Source of the DNA: Gliomastix tumulicola
Lineage: Eukaryota > Ascomycota > Sordariomycetes > Hypocreales > Bionectriaceae
Assembly: GCA_001599755.1 (NCBI GenBank)
Contig: BCHX01000002.1
Span: 2,728,001-2,792,000 of the forward strand
Length of the DNA: 64,000 nt
Direction: 5' to 3'
A program made the translations under genes and the position numbers. Shown here piece after piece: positions 54,404 to 64,000 of the stretch. Below the pieces are notes generated by a model. The model was given only the letters and a program-made list of their open reading frames with translations. It did no database searches and had not been told where the DNA came from. Positions within the stretch are counted from its first letter, which is position 1, and every line of letters begins with the position of its first letter.

Positions 54404-54904
54404 GATGGGCCAGGGCATCCCCGATCTCTGGTTCCCTCCTCAGGGCCTACGGTGTGCCGACGCAACTAAGCGTTCCTACCAGCTTGTCGAGACGGGCGAA
54501 CCTTGGGCGCCTCATTGGACGGCGCGAGATATGCATGGGTGGGAACCAACATGGAAAGCTGAGGGTGATCGAAGCAGACGAGAGGGGGGGCAGAGCAGGC
54601 GAATCACGTCAAGCGCGAAGCTAAAACATGGCATTATGGGCTGAGGGGTGGCGGAGGCGGAGAGACCTTTGACGTCGAGGACGACAGCAGCGATACGGAG
54701 TAATAGATGATAGTAGCAGTGGCGGTGGTTTGTCTCAGCACAGCACAGGCCTATGTCTCGAGTCTCGGGTGGTTGGCGCCCATGCCGGATCCGGTCGTCA
54801 GAGGCTACGATAAGAAGCTGAGAACGAAGACGGACGAGAGTCATCCACATCACACCATCAGGTACCTTGTGCTCGGGGTCGGAAGGCAGCCAGCCTGTCA
54901 GTTG

Positions 54905-54957
54905 TTTGTCAGTCCGTCAGTCCGTCTCTCTGCCTGCCTGTCTGTCTGTCTGTCTGA
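54905..54957. repeat. GTCAGTCC / CTGT microsatellite
   Basis: Copies of GTCAGTCC grade into CTGCCTGC and then CTGT units. This is simple-sequence DNA in the upstream region of the C2H2 gene. Confidence 0.8.
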
Positions 54958-55651
54958 TGTGTTGGCCGTCTTGGGTGTGTAACCGAAGATCAGGTAATTT
55001 ATGTGAGACGCCGGCCGAGATGGGCCCCGAAAGAGGCATGAGCAGAGCAGATGCTGAAAAGGCGATGCTGTAAGGGATGGGATTGGCTGCTTCGCTGTCC
55101 TGCTGGTGAACTGGTGGTGCTCGCCCGCCTCTAAAGGCACCCCGAAAGGCACCCCGAAAGACACCCCACCAGCGACCCAGAACGCTTCAAGTCGTCAAGC
55201 CGTCAAAACTCAGCCGAGACAGAATCGATGCGCTGGCCGTGATAGAGCGTCTGTGCCCAGCCCGACAACGCATCCATCAGAGGAAAGGAAGCAGCAGAAA
55301 GAAGGGCTAGCCAAGGTACACCCTCCTCAGTCCGCTGTGGGACGTCAGGCACAGGTCATCTGCTCAAAGCCTCTGCTGTTAGTGCGGCGGGTCCAAGACT
55401 CACAAAGCCCATGTTCGCTGAGGTCCGTCGCAAGCCTCCCCGTCATGATTCATTCATCCATTCATTCATTCACTCTCACCAACGCAGGCATGTGAAGGGG
55501 GCAGCTAGAAACAGCAACGGCGCTTTGCTTCGGCCGCCCAGCAGCAACAGTGTGGGCGCATCCACACGCATACATACACGTACAGCCGAGTACCTGACTT
55601 ATCGCTGCACGTCGAGCCCACCACCGACAAGGGCCTGCAGGTGTGAATCGG

Positions 55652-55660
55652 TTATCTGAT
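55652..55660 (-). promoter_or_regulatory. Isolated ATCAGATAA match (minus strand)
   Basis: Plus-strand TTATCTGAT, the only ATCWGATAA I found outside 33-40 kb. No gene starts nearby except the C2H2 gene, 2.3 kb away. About one match is expected by chance in 64 kb, so I give it little weight. Confidence 0.2.
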
Positions 55661-57532
55661 CTCAACGCACCTCCCATTCGCCTGTGCGAAGTATTAGCTT
55701 ACATCCATCCCGGCTATGGATGCTATGCACGCCCATGCAAGTCGGCCAGCGTGACTCCTCCAGCCAAGGCTTACGCCCACCCTGCCACTTGGGCAATGGT
55801 GGACGATCTCCCATGCTGAGGGCGCACCATGCGACTCGACGTGAAACCGTGTGAGAAGCAGTCAGCCTGCATATGTATGACGGGGTCGTGGCCATTCCCG
55901 GTGAACTCTCTGGCTGCCAGGCCATCATCTGGTCTGCCCTCTCCCCACCCTTGCATAACTGTGTGCCTGAACCTTGATATCGAAGCCTGAGAGAAAACCC
56001 CTCTCCGTCGGTATGGGCATATAATAGCTCGGAATAAGATTCAGCGGTGCGTCTTCCTGAAGACCAACCTGGGGCTACCCTTGGTCGTCCTCTATTCTCA
56101 CAGGCGGCGCCGAGAAATCCGGCACTCCCGGGCTCCGGCCAACCAGTCCTTGGGGCCATCATCCGCCACGCTGCTCGAGACCTTCTCTCATGAGACTCGT
56201 CGTATTGTAACTAGCAGAACCCGACGGGCAAAAGGGTTGCCAAGTGGGACACCGAGCCGCCGCCGGGCACCCTCCCTACCTCCTTAAGTCCAGGTCAGCT
56301 GGACCAGGCTTCTGAACCCGTTTTTGCCTCTCTTTCCATTCCAGCCCAGGAACACGGGTTCTCGGATAGGCATAAAAGAAACGAGGTGGTTGGCTATCCC
56401 GCTGCCCTGCTCCATGCTGAACTCCGAGACCGAGGGCGAGGCCACCGCCGCCGCCTCCGCCCAGAACCCCGTTCATGACGCAAGGGATGGCAAAGTGGTC
56501 AGACGCACCACGTTGAAGGTAGCCCACTTCTTGTCAGATTTCCGTATGCAACTGCAAGGGAGGGCTGTCTTGCGCTCGGGGACCCAGAATGGCTCCCAAG
56601 ACACCGCCAAAACGCCGCCTTTCGGACCACGCAGTCATCCATCCACTCATCCTACGATACATCGCCAAGGTGCCTCAACTCCCACTGCCCAGTTGTGTGG
56701 TACGTATGTAATGGCGAGCCACTATCTCATGCAAGTCGACGGGAAAGGCACCTTGAACAGGGGGGCTCCCCGACATCCCAGCGCAGGTCAGTGGGAAAGG
56801 CCGCTAGACGCTAACTAGCTGCTGCCTTTTCTCCCTGCATGAGATCATTCATGCATTTTGTCTTGCGTCTCCCATAAAGGAGGGCAGGACGGCGTTCCGT
56901 GTCACCGCGATATATGTCCACTCCGCTATACGGCTCCTTGACCGCTAGTTCTTGCTTACACTGCGTGTCTTTTCTATTCTGCGTGACATGCGTATAAGCA
57001 AGGGGGACAGCGTCTTGTGTCTCATACTCGTACGCACTTGATTCTCGTTGGTCTCCGAAGGTCTGGATCCCCCCCCCCCCGGAGATCTGGCGCGCGCAAA
57101 GGCAAAAACTTTCCGCAAAAACCTCGTACGGGGCGTGCTGACCACCTCCCCCTGGACTGATCTATTTGGCTTTTCGGCGTCGGCAGTTTTAGGCGAATCC
57201 GGCCGTGGGATGCCCTGAATCAGGGGAGCTGGCGCTTACGAGCCTCTGGGTCGTGACGACTCGGTTGCCTGAGAAAGAACAGGTCATGCACGCCTCGAGC
57301 TGACCAATCACGTCTCACGGCACGTGGGATGCCGGTACGATAATGAGTGAATGGGCCATCGAATTCATCTGTCTTCACTCGTTACAAATGCAAGAGAGCA
57401 AGCCCAATAATCTAGTCCGTGAGCCAACTCCAAACCATCATACCCGCATCATATCCAAAGAGAGTGTAAAAAGCATAAGGTCTTGGTGAGAGTACAGCAG
57501 GGCTTCCATTCAGAACCCTGAAAAGGCAGCCT

Positions 57533-59352
57533 TCAAATGTCCAGCATGCTGCGAACCTGAGTCGGGGGCGCTGTGATCGAGTTAATGGTCCCCACGCTGT
57601 TAGATCGCGAATCAGAGGGAGATCGATGCGAAGCGGACCGCATGCTGGCGTGATCACTATAAGGCGGCGGAGAGGGGCCGTCTTCCTGGATGTAGGCAAG
57701 CCGGCGGGCGCGCTCCGCCTCGGCTTCACGATTCTGGCGGTCGGCTTCATCAGGGTCTGGGAACAGTAGCCTAGATGCCATTCCCAGAACGCGATTAGCC
57801 GTCGCCGAGTCCATCCTCTCACCAAGCTCCGGCCGACCGGTGGATTGACGCCGAGTAGAGCTCCTAATGCTCGGGGCAGCCGAGTTGGAGTTGGAGTTGG
57901 ACCTGGTCCCACGGACGTTCTGCAGTTCGATCCCGTAACCTGCCTCGTCATCTCTCGCTTCGTCTCTCATGTTCTCCCTGATGTTCCTCTCCATCTCTCC
58001 TTCCTCTCGACGCCCGGTGCCGTGCACATGTCCGACCTCCTGGACATTCTTGAGGAGTTGATCCCTGAAGCTGAGAAGATGATCACCCCTCACCCTCTGC
58101 CACCAGGCAGGCTTCCTAACGATGCCCAGTTCGCGATCGGTTTCGTCTCCCCGCACTCTCCTCTGTCGGATGAGCTCCTTGTCCTCGTTGGGGCTTGCGA
58201 AACCATAGATGCATTGGATGATAATGATAGCAAGCTGGGCGCCGTAGCCCCAGCCGTAAATGATAGGAACAGGGCCATCCTTCTTGATAACGGACCAGCT
58301 GAAGTCGAAAGAGATCAGGGCCTGGTACGCAATCACAGCCAAGTTCAGGGGAAGGATGAGCAGGAATCGGAGCGGCGTTGAACGAACGAGACCAACACTA
58401 CGGTTCACCACGCCACGGTTGCGAGGTTTGTAGTGTCTGATCGAATGCCACAGCGAGAAGCAAATCGTAAGCCAAGCCAGGAACAAGAGGAATGCGCCGG
58501 CCTTGAAACGGACGCTAGTGGCGGTAGGAGCGGCGATGGCAGCTTCTTGTTCCGGGGATCGTTGTTTGTAGGCGAAGCTCCAGCCTCGAGGAATGACCAT
58601 GAAGAAGTTCTGCCAGCTTCGTCAGCTACGCGTACATTTTTTTAGATGACAGGAAGGGGGGGGAAACGTACCAGCCAGGTAAAGAGGTAGAACACCAGTG
58701 GCAGATAGAATTCGATCTTTGCGCGCCTGTCGTCCTGCGGCAGAATGAACGGGTTGGGGTCGACGTACTGTCTTTCCTGCCAGCTTCCCCAATGCCTGAC
58801 AGCCTCCCAAACCGCCGCGGTAGAGCCCATGCACATCAGGAACCAGAAGAAAGATGTGACGATGATCGGGAGCTCTTGGACACGGAATCGATCGACGTCA
58901 ATGTTGAGGAAGAGGCTGACCAGGGCACACGCGCAGACAAAAGAGCACCAATACCACTGCCAGCGCCGACCGATGGCATAGAATCGCTTTTCCGTCGGGA
59001 GGTAGAGTCGACCGTGTTTTGTGAGAACTGTAAGGACGAGGACGAGAGAGAGGGCGAAAGCCACCGCCATGCCGATTCCAGTATACCCGCGAGGTCCAAC
59101 ATTATCCACAGCGTACCAGCATTGCGTTGCATTGACCCAGCTGCCGTTGTTGTGTAGAATCGCAGGGATGTAGGGGTCGAAGGTAAGGTAGCACTTGGTG
59201 CCGTTGGAGACGGTCTCGTTGCTATAGAGCGTATAGTTAAAGTGACGAAGGGTGGTGAGGTTGAAGTGGACGTCGCCGAACACAGTGTCCGTGCTGTTGT
59301 CGCCCTCGGGCCAGGGTAGCTCCCCGCGGGGAAAGAGATGGGAGGGATTCAT
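57533..59352 (-). CDS. DUF2434 multi-spanning membrane protein
   Basis: Two exons, 59352-58672 and 58609-57533, giving 585 residues. The N-terminal third is luminal or extracellular, with several N-glycosylation sequons (NSTD, NLTT, NYTL, NETV, NGSW) and paired cysteines. About seven membrane segments follow: GIGMAVAFALSLVLVLTVL, WYWCSFVCACALVSLFLNI, IIVTSFFWFLMCMGS, FYLPLVFYLFTWL (the intron lies directly after it), AGAFLLFLAWLTICFSLW, FLLILPLNLAVIAYQAL and AQLAIIIIQCIYGF. The C-terminal 230 residues are charged and disordered, ending in PPPYSDHASMRS. The layout matches the fungal DUF2434 family, which has no firmly known function. The 62-nt intron joins FTWL to NFFMVIPRGW. The gene diverges from COG5 over about 860 bp. 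Confidence 0.8.
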
Positions 59353-60216
59353 GGCGAGTATAAATCGTCCGGTGACGCGTCGCTACTTTGGCGGCTGTCA
59401 ATATGACCAGCTTGCGAAAGGCCTCGCGGGAGGCCTTGGAGGCAGCGTCCTGAGAGTCGCGTACAGGCTTTTCCCCAGTATGTCGACCCAATAAACAGTA
59501 TCAGATGCTCAAGGTGACGAAGTAGCACAGACAGCACAACAGCGTCAGTGAGAAATTGATGAAGACTGATGGAAGGGCGATGGGAAGGGAGGGATTCTGG
59601 AGGAGGGAGACTCCAGGACCTGCTAAGACATTGGTCGGACAGTCGGAGAGCGCGAGGGGAGAAAATATCTCGAAGCTCAGGGCAAACGTTAGGTTGCCTT
59701 AGTCAGGTGGAGGCGGCAACGCGTGGGCTCGGGGTCTTGAAAGCAACAGAGAGCCGAGCAGCCTAGAAAAGCGCGACAACCAACCCGGCCTGGACATCCG
59801 CAGATCTTCGAGAGTTGGCTTCGATCCGGAGGTGCCGCGGACAGCTGCTCGGAATGCACTCGCAAAGGACCGGATGAGATACGAAATAGTGCTGATAATA
59901 TCCCACCATCACCCGATGGCAGCGAAATGCCGATTTTCGACAAGGGCTGGCGGCCTGTGATTGGTCTATTGGCCTCCTCCCCACAATAGCCCACCACCAA
60001 CGATCCACTTGTAGTGGATGGCAACGCACTGGCCATTGACTTTTACAGGCAAGCAGGGCACTTGATCATTGGATGTCCATGGAGTCAAGGATCAAATCTT
60101 CCAAGTCATGCTACCACCACCTTACTCGCAGACTTTACCTCGCGCCTGTCCCTCGTGCATGACGGCACATCAATTGCCTCAATCCTGCCTATCTCCGACC
60201 CGAAAACAAGCCCGAC
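59353..60216. promoter_or_regulatory. Divergent promoter region, DUF2434 gene / COG5
   Basis: About 860 bp between two divergent genes, with no supported coding sequence and no motif I recognise. Confidence 0.5.
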
Positions 60217-61530
60217 ATGGCCTTACCCAATGAGGACGACGAGCCCTCGTACGTCGACTACGAGACCTTTCTGTCCCCCGACTTCAACGCCGCTTCTTTC
60301 GCCAACTCCCTCGTCGTCTCTACCAACAATCCCAATGACTCTCCTCTCGACCTGTCGACCCCTCTATCCAGAGTTCTGTTTGATTCCCAGGAAGTCGACT
60401 CACACATCGATGTCCTAACCACCCGCCACGCCGTACCTTTACTACAACACACCCAGGAGCAAAACAGCGCCAGCAAGCGAATTATTACCGAGCTCGACGC
60501 CCAGATCAAAAGTCTCAACGACAGCTACAAACAGCTCGAGAAGGAGGTTATTGATAAGCATGCCGAGGCAGACGAGGTGCGACAGGTGGCCCTACGTCTT
60601 TGGGAGACCCTCAGGCTAGGACGCTCCGTGGGCCGATGCTTGCAGCTCGGGAGGCAACTAGAGGTTCAGCACTCTGAGTCCAGCCGGTCGGCGAATAATG
60701 AGGATCATGGATCCCTCATGAGGTGCTCGTACACAATACTTTCCCTCAGGGAGTTGCTCGAGAAGAAGGCACCTGGCGAGGAAGGCTATGGGCTGTCGAG
60801 GGTGGATGCCGTGCGCAGTCTCCAGGATACAGTTGTGACACCGATTGAGCGGTCGGTACGCGAATCGTCCGAGAAGATCGTCCGTGAATTCTCTATCCCG
60901 GCATCCATGCCTTTCGCGCAAGGCGACGAAGCCCGCTCACGAATGACCTCGGCCCTTACTGTGCTCTACCTATTATCACCCACACTTGGCTTTAAGCCAG
61001 ACAAGTGGACGCCGCGCTTCCTACTCCAATCGCTGGAGTCCTACATCCGGACCTCGCTTCAGAGCGCGATCACGGCATTATCCCGGTCCCTGGGCCAGCT
61101 ACCTACCTTGGAGAAGTCCCTTGCAGAGGTGACAGCCAAATGCCAGAGCATTATATCGTTAGAGATTGTCTTGAGCGTGACTAAATCCCCTTCACACCCT
61201 CTGGTCCCGGCAGCGTCTGACAAACAAGGCTTTCTGCTACCCTTATTACTTGCACACCTCGAGACCGGTTCTCTACCGTCATATTTCTGGAGAACAATGG
61301 CGAGCAGTCTCGGCGGTCGTGTCCAGGAGATCATGAACCGAGGAGGCGTGGTAGCGAGAACGCTGAAATCCAATAAGGCGGCGGTCGGCGACGCTATCCG
61401 CCAAGCAGTCGTTCGAGGCAGCCAGGTGCCACTTGCATTGGTAGGTGTCAAATCCAAAGAAAAGGGCCAGGTGAATTGGGACCGCGAGGTTGCTGTTATG
61501 GTCGGGAGCGTGGTCAACAACATTCGATAA
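60217..61530 (+). CDS. COG5: Conserved oligomeric Golgi complex subunit 5
   Basis: Single-exon protein of 437 residues. The N-terminus MALPNEDDEPSYVDYETFLSP, followed by DFNAASFANSLVVSTNN, matches fungal COG5, where a short acidic start is followed by the conserved DYxxFLSPxFxxxxFAN segment. A coiled coil follows (about 75-115: HTQEQNSASKRIITELD, LNDSYKQLEKEVIDKHAEAD). The rest is helical, with CLQLGRQLEV, a typical COG5 spot near residue 145, and a C-terminal GSVVNNIR. COG is an eight-subunit Golgi tether for retrograde vesicles that keeps glycosylation enzymes in place. Animal COG5 is about twice as long; fungal forms of about 400-450 residues are usual. Confidence 0.85.
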   Translation: MALPNEDDEPSYVDYETFLSPDFNAASFANSLVVSTNNPNDSPLDLSTPLSRVLFDSQEVDSHIDVLTTRHAVPLLQHTQEQNSASKRIITELDAQIKSLNDSYKQLEKEVIDKHAEADEVRQVALRLWETLRLGRSVGRCLQLGRQLEVQHSESSRSANNEDHGSLMRCSYTILSLRELLEKKAPGEEGYGLSRVDAVRSLQDTVVTPIERSVRESSEKIVREFSIPASMPFAQGDEARSRMTSALTVLYLLSPTLGFKPDKWTPRFLLQSLESYIRTSLQSAITALSRSLGQLPTLEKSLAEVTAKCQSIISLEIVLSVTKSPSHPLVPAASDKQGFLLPLLLAHLETGSLPSYFWRTMASSLGGRVQEIMNRGGVVARTLKSNKAAVGDAIRQAVVRGSQVPLALVGVKSKEKGQVNWDREVAVMVGSVVNNIR

Positions 61531-61923
61531 AATGAATACCAATGAACCATGCGTTTGTCGCCTAAATGATGAGTGCAAGGGACATCTTCACATTGTGCCA
61601 CACATGCATATCAATCGGATCTACCTGTTTCACATATTTTTATCCCTTGCCTTCGCTCAGAGAGGCACAGAGCGTTGATGACGAAGTAGCCTAGAGCTTG
61701 AGCGGCTCTCCCCGCTTCACTGCCACCAACTGCTTGCGTCGCCACATCAGATCAGCACTACAAAAGCGTGGTCAGTTCGTCTCATCCACCTACAACCTTG
61801 GCCCTGACACATAAAACACTCCCCCTCTCATCTTCCTTTGCACACTATATTTTCCAAGCATCACTTCTTCGATACAAAATCTTCCTAATCATCTACACCC
61901 GAACCGACCACTATTTATAAGAC
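61531..61923. promoter_or_regulatory. Promoter region of the gelsolin-like gene
   Basis: About 390 bp between COG5 and the next plus-strand gene. It holds the COG5 3' region and the leader of the gelsolin-like gene, which is C/A-rich just before the ATG at 61924. Confidence 0.5.
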
Positions 61924-63108
61924 ATGGCTCCCAACGCTGGCTTGGTTCACCCCAAGGAGTATGACATCGAGGACAGCAACGTAGAGCTGATAGGCTCCGA
62001 CATCGACCACCGGGTCAAGTATAACTCGGCCGCCACAGAGCCAGCTTGGAGTGAGGTCGGCCAGGGTCCCGGGCTCTTCGTATGGCGCATTGAGGAGTTT
62101 GAGGTCGTTCCGTGGCCTGAGAGCAAGTACGGCAAGTTCTACGACGGTGACAGCTATATTGTCCTGCACTCGTACGCCGTCGGCAAGGGCGAAGATCAGA
62201 AGCTAGGCCATGAAATTTTTTTCTGGCTAGGGAGCCACACAACTCAGGACGAGGCGGGTACCGCTGCGTACAAGACCGTCGAACTGGACGAGTTCTTGAA
62301 GGGCGTGGCCATCCAACACAGGGAAGTGCAGCAGTCTCCTTCCAGGGAGTTCCTGGCGCTGTTCCCCCGCATCTCCATCCTTTCGGGCGGCGTGCGCTCT
62401 GGGTTCCGTCACGTTGAGGAGGAGCCCAAGGAGACCATTCTCACCCTGCTCCGGGTCTTCAAGAACGAACAGGCGGGTGCGAATGGCCTGGTTGTGCACG
62501 AGGTAGAGCCAACATGGGAGAGTCTTGATGATGGCGATGTCTTCGTTCTGGACGTTGGAGACAAGATCTGGGTCTGGCAAGGAAAGGACTGCAACCCCAT
62601 GGAGAAGGCCAAGGCCGCTCAGGTTGTTCACGACATGACTCAGGCAAAGCACGTGGATGTCGAGGTCGTATCTCAAACAGAGTCTGGCTCAGGAAGAGTC
62701 ATCACACTTCTGGGCGGCAGTCAGGACACACCCCGGCATGGTTTACGCAAGCCACGGCCTCTCAATGCAGGAACACGGCAACCACCATCGCCAGACCAAC
62801 ACAGGAAGTTATTCCGACTGAGCGATGCCACTGGGGATTTGTCTTTCGACCTGGTCAAGGATGGCGGTCCCCTCTCGAGGGATGACTTGGACGGCAATGA
62901 CGTCTTCCTCCTAGACGATTCGGGGCAGGCCATCTGGGTCTGGGAGGGACAGGGTGCGAGCCATGCTGAGAAGTCCAGATGGCTACACGTCGCGCGCCTG
63001 TACATTCAGCATATTCAGAACACTCAGCAGAGTGCGTACCTGATACCTCTAGCAAAGGTCTCGCAGGGTAATGAGTCGAAGGCGTTTTTCCAAGCTGTCG
63101 AGGCATAG
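61924..63108 (+). CDS. Gelsolin/severin-like actin-binding protein
   Basis: Single-exon protein of 394 residues with three gelsolin repeats. Repeat 1 (about 40-150) has GLFVWRIEEFEVVPWP, GKFYDGDSYIVLHSY and the Ca-binding-type IFFWLGSHTTQDEAGTAAYK. Repeat 2 (about 170-260) has LLRVFKNEQ, DGDVFVLDVGDKIWVWQGK and NPMEKAKAAQVVHDM. Repeat 3 (about 285-390) has KLFRLSDATGDLSFDLV, GNDVFLLDDSGQAIWVWEG and a closing AFFQAVEA. Three-repeat proteins of this kind (severin, fragmin) cut and cap actin filaments in a Ca-dependent way. Fungal orthologues are widespread but little studied. The ATG at 61924 directly follows a leader with no upstream ATG in the preceding 60 bp. Confidence 0.88.
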   Translation: MAPNAGLVHPKEYDIEDSNVELIGSDIDHRVKYNSAATEPAWSEVGQGPGLFVWRIEEFEVVPWPESKYGKFYDGDSYIVLHSYAVGKGEDQKLGHEIFFWLGSHTTQDEAGTAAYKTVELDEFLKGVAIQHREVQQSPSREFLALFPRISILSGGVRSGFRHVEEEPKETILTLLRVFKNEQAGANGLVVHEVEPTWESLDDGDVFVLDVGDKIWVWQGKDCNPMEKAKAAQVVHDMTQAKHVDVEVVSQTESGSGRVITLLGGSQDTPRHGLRKPRPLNAGTRQPPSPDQHRKLFRLSDATGDLSFDLVKDGGPLSRDDLDGNDVFLLDDSGQAIWVWEGQGASHAEKSRWLHVARLYIQHIQNTQQSAYLIPLAKVSQGNESKAFFQAVEA

Positions 63109-63286
63109 GCATCATCTTTAAGCCTGCCTTACTACGCCTCGCAGCTCTTCAAGACCTAGCAAATCGTTTATTCTTGAATGTTCTTTGTTCCCCCTGGTGT
63201 CATATCGGACGGAATCCTGATGCGTGCTCATGAACATCATTTGCAACATATATACTTATATAACCAGCCCTGCAGCCCATGCTGTT

Positions 63287-64000
63287 TCAAATCCTTCCGC
63301 GGCGAAGGAACTTATTGGGTATCTCGACATGCTTCGCACGCAGATACTCGCATAGATTCTTCCCCAGCGTGTCATACTCGCTTGTCGAGTTGAAGCCTCG
63401 GTCTAGATGGTCCCTGACGAGGAAGTGCACGGCGCGAATGCCGGGGATCTCGAACCGCTCAATTTTCCTTCCCTTGTTGCTTTCCTCCAAGAGTTGCTCT
63501 ATCTTTGGAATAGTGAGCAGACTCCTTAGCCAATCCCACTCATCAGCGTGACGAACGTAGAAGCCAACATTGGCATCGGACGCCTTGTCGCCGGAGCGTC
63601 CACCAATGACCCATCCGAGAGGGCCCCGAGTTGTAGGCCCAAATGACTTGAGGTCAACTGCATTTGAGGTCTCGTAGGAGCTCTGGTCGCGAGGATAGTC
63701 GCCACGGACGTTTTTCTGGACGGGGATCTCGATGGACTTGCCGGCCCAAGGCAGCTCGACCCGATGCTTAACCTCAGACTGAGGAAGCAGGGTCACGTAG
63801 TATTCGTAAAACGGCTTGCCCTCGCTCTGACGCTGATCGTTGCCGAGCGAAGCGCCGGGACAGCTCTGGAGGAAGTTCTCCATGCACCAGCGGTTGAAGC
63901 CCGGGACATCAAGGGTGAACTTGTCGACGAGAGCCTTCCTCTTGGTCTGAACGAATATGCGAAAATCTACGGTGGCGACCTCCTGGTTGCGCGGGTTCTC
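63287..64000 (-). CDS. AtuA-like (DUF1446) protein, 3' part only
   Basis: The gene runs off the right edge; only the last 237 codons are in the window, and the frame is open to position 64000. The segment LGWVIGGRSGDKASDANVGF, followed by VRHADEWDWLRSLLT and a closing FNSTSEYDTLGKNLCEYLRAKHVEIP, matches the C-terminal ferredoxin-like domain that follows the DUF1446/AtuA domain in fungal proteins. AtuA of Pseudomonas belongs to the acyclic-terpene (citronellol/geraniol) utilisation operon, but the reaction of the fungal proteins is unknown. It converges on the gelsolin-like gene with 178 bp between stops. Confidence 0.8.
   Translation of the reverse strand, partial: ENPRNQEVATVDFRIFVQTKRKALVDKFTLDVPGFNRWCMENFLQSCPGASLGNDQRQSEGKPFYEYYVTLLPQSEVKHRVELPWAGKSIEIPVQKNVRGDYPRDQSSYETSNAVDLKSFGPTTRGPLGWVIGGRSGDKASDANVGFYVRHADEWDWLRSLLTIPKIEQLLEESNKGRKIERFEIPGIRAVHFLVRDHLDRGFNSTSEYDTLGKNLCEYLRAKHVEIPNKFLRRGRI

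Larger units (their letters stand above)
53335..57532. other. Gene-free 4.2-kb region rich in simple repeats
   Basis: Lies between the 5' end of the C2H2 gene and the 3' end of the DUF2434 gene. It contains many short repeats: TAGGTA units at about 53906-53976, an 8-bp ATGCAGCG repeat at 54372-54403, GTCAGTCC/GTCT repeats at about 54909-54955, an AAAGGCACCCCG repeat near 55132-55164, ATTC repeats near 55448-55472, and a short C run near 57069-57078. It probably carries the promoter and long 5' leader of the C2H2 gene. A plus-strand frame of 164 codons at 56324 has no recognisable homology. Confidence 0.5.

Noticed and set aside
56324..56818. 164-codon plus-strand frame in the repeat-rich gap
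   Set aside because: No recognisable domain and overlapping frames on the other strand. Not enough support for a gene.

Overview
The window is nuclear DNA of a filamentous ascomycete (Pezizomycotina), most likely a Sordariomycete. Short spliceosomal introns (about 45-105 nt, GT...AG, often with a CTAAC-type branch site) interrupt most genes. The gene content is typical of these fungi: an HbrB-type TORC2 subunit, GON7, VPS39, COG5, a HET-domain gene, a NACHT-ankyrin NLR, Zn2Cys6 and C2H2 transcription factors, and an NPS6-type siderophore synthetase. Exon joins were chosen from splice consensus and reading-frame continuity. For every intact multi-exon model the summed coding length is divisible by three.

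Layout. 1-2.4 kb: no supported gene. 2.4-12.6 kb: conserved core genes, namely an HbrB-like TORC2 subunit (-), GON7 (+), VPS39 (-) and an SPX-domain phosphate transporter (-). 13.5-16.5 kb: a secreted eight-exon polysaccharide-lyase-like protein with an N-terminal CBM1. 17.6-32.7 kb: an accessory stretch. It holds a broken coiled-coil gene, a lone kinase-like ORF, a HET pseudogene with three frameshifts and a nonsense codon, a 3' fragment of a ubiquitin C-terminal hydrolase whose catalytic His is replaced by Tyr, an APH-family kinase, a secreted beta-lactamase-like protein lacking both catalytic motifs, a Zn2Cys6 regulator, and a NACHT-ankyrin NLR whose last repeats are cut off by a frameshift.

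33.0-46.1 kb: an extracellular (fusarinine-type) siderophore locus. It has an AIF/AMID-like flavoprotein (+), a SidF-like hydroxyornithine acyltransferase (+), a SidI-like acyl-CoA ligase (-) ending in the peroxisomal signal SKL, and an NPS6/SidD-type NRPS (+) with the layout A-T-C-(degenerate A)-T-C. Seven exact matches to the iron-repressor GATA-factor site ATCWGATAA lie in the three intergenic promoter regions of this 13-kb block, including three in front of the flavoprotein. I read the four genes as one iron-repressed unit. The flavoprotein as a member of that unit is the most promising new idea here.

46.7-64 kb: conserved genes again, namely a Gag1-like-clamp protein (-), a C2H2 transcription factor (-) with about 4.2 kb of gene-free, repeat-rich upstream DNA, a DUF2434 membrane protein (-), COG5 (+), a gelsolin/severin-like actin-binding protein (+), and the 3' end of an AtuA-like (DUF1446) gene running off the right edge.
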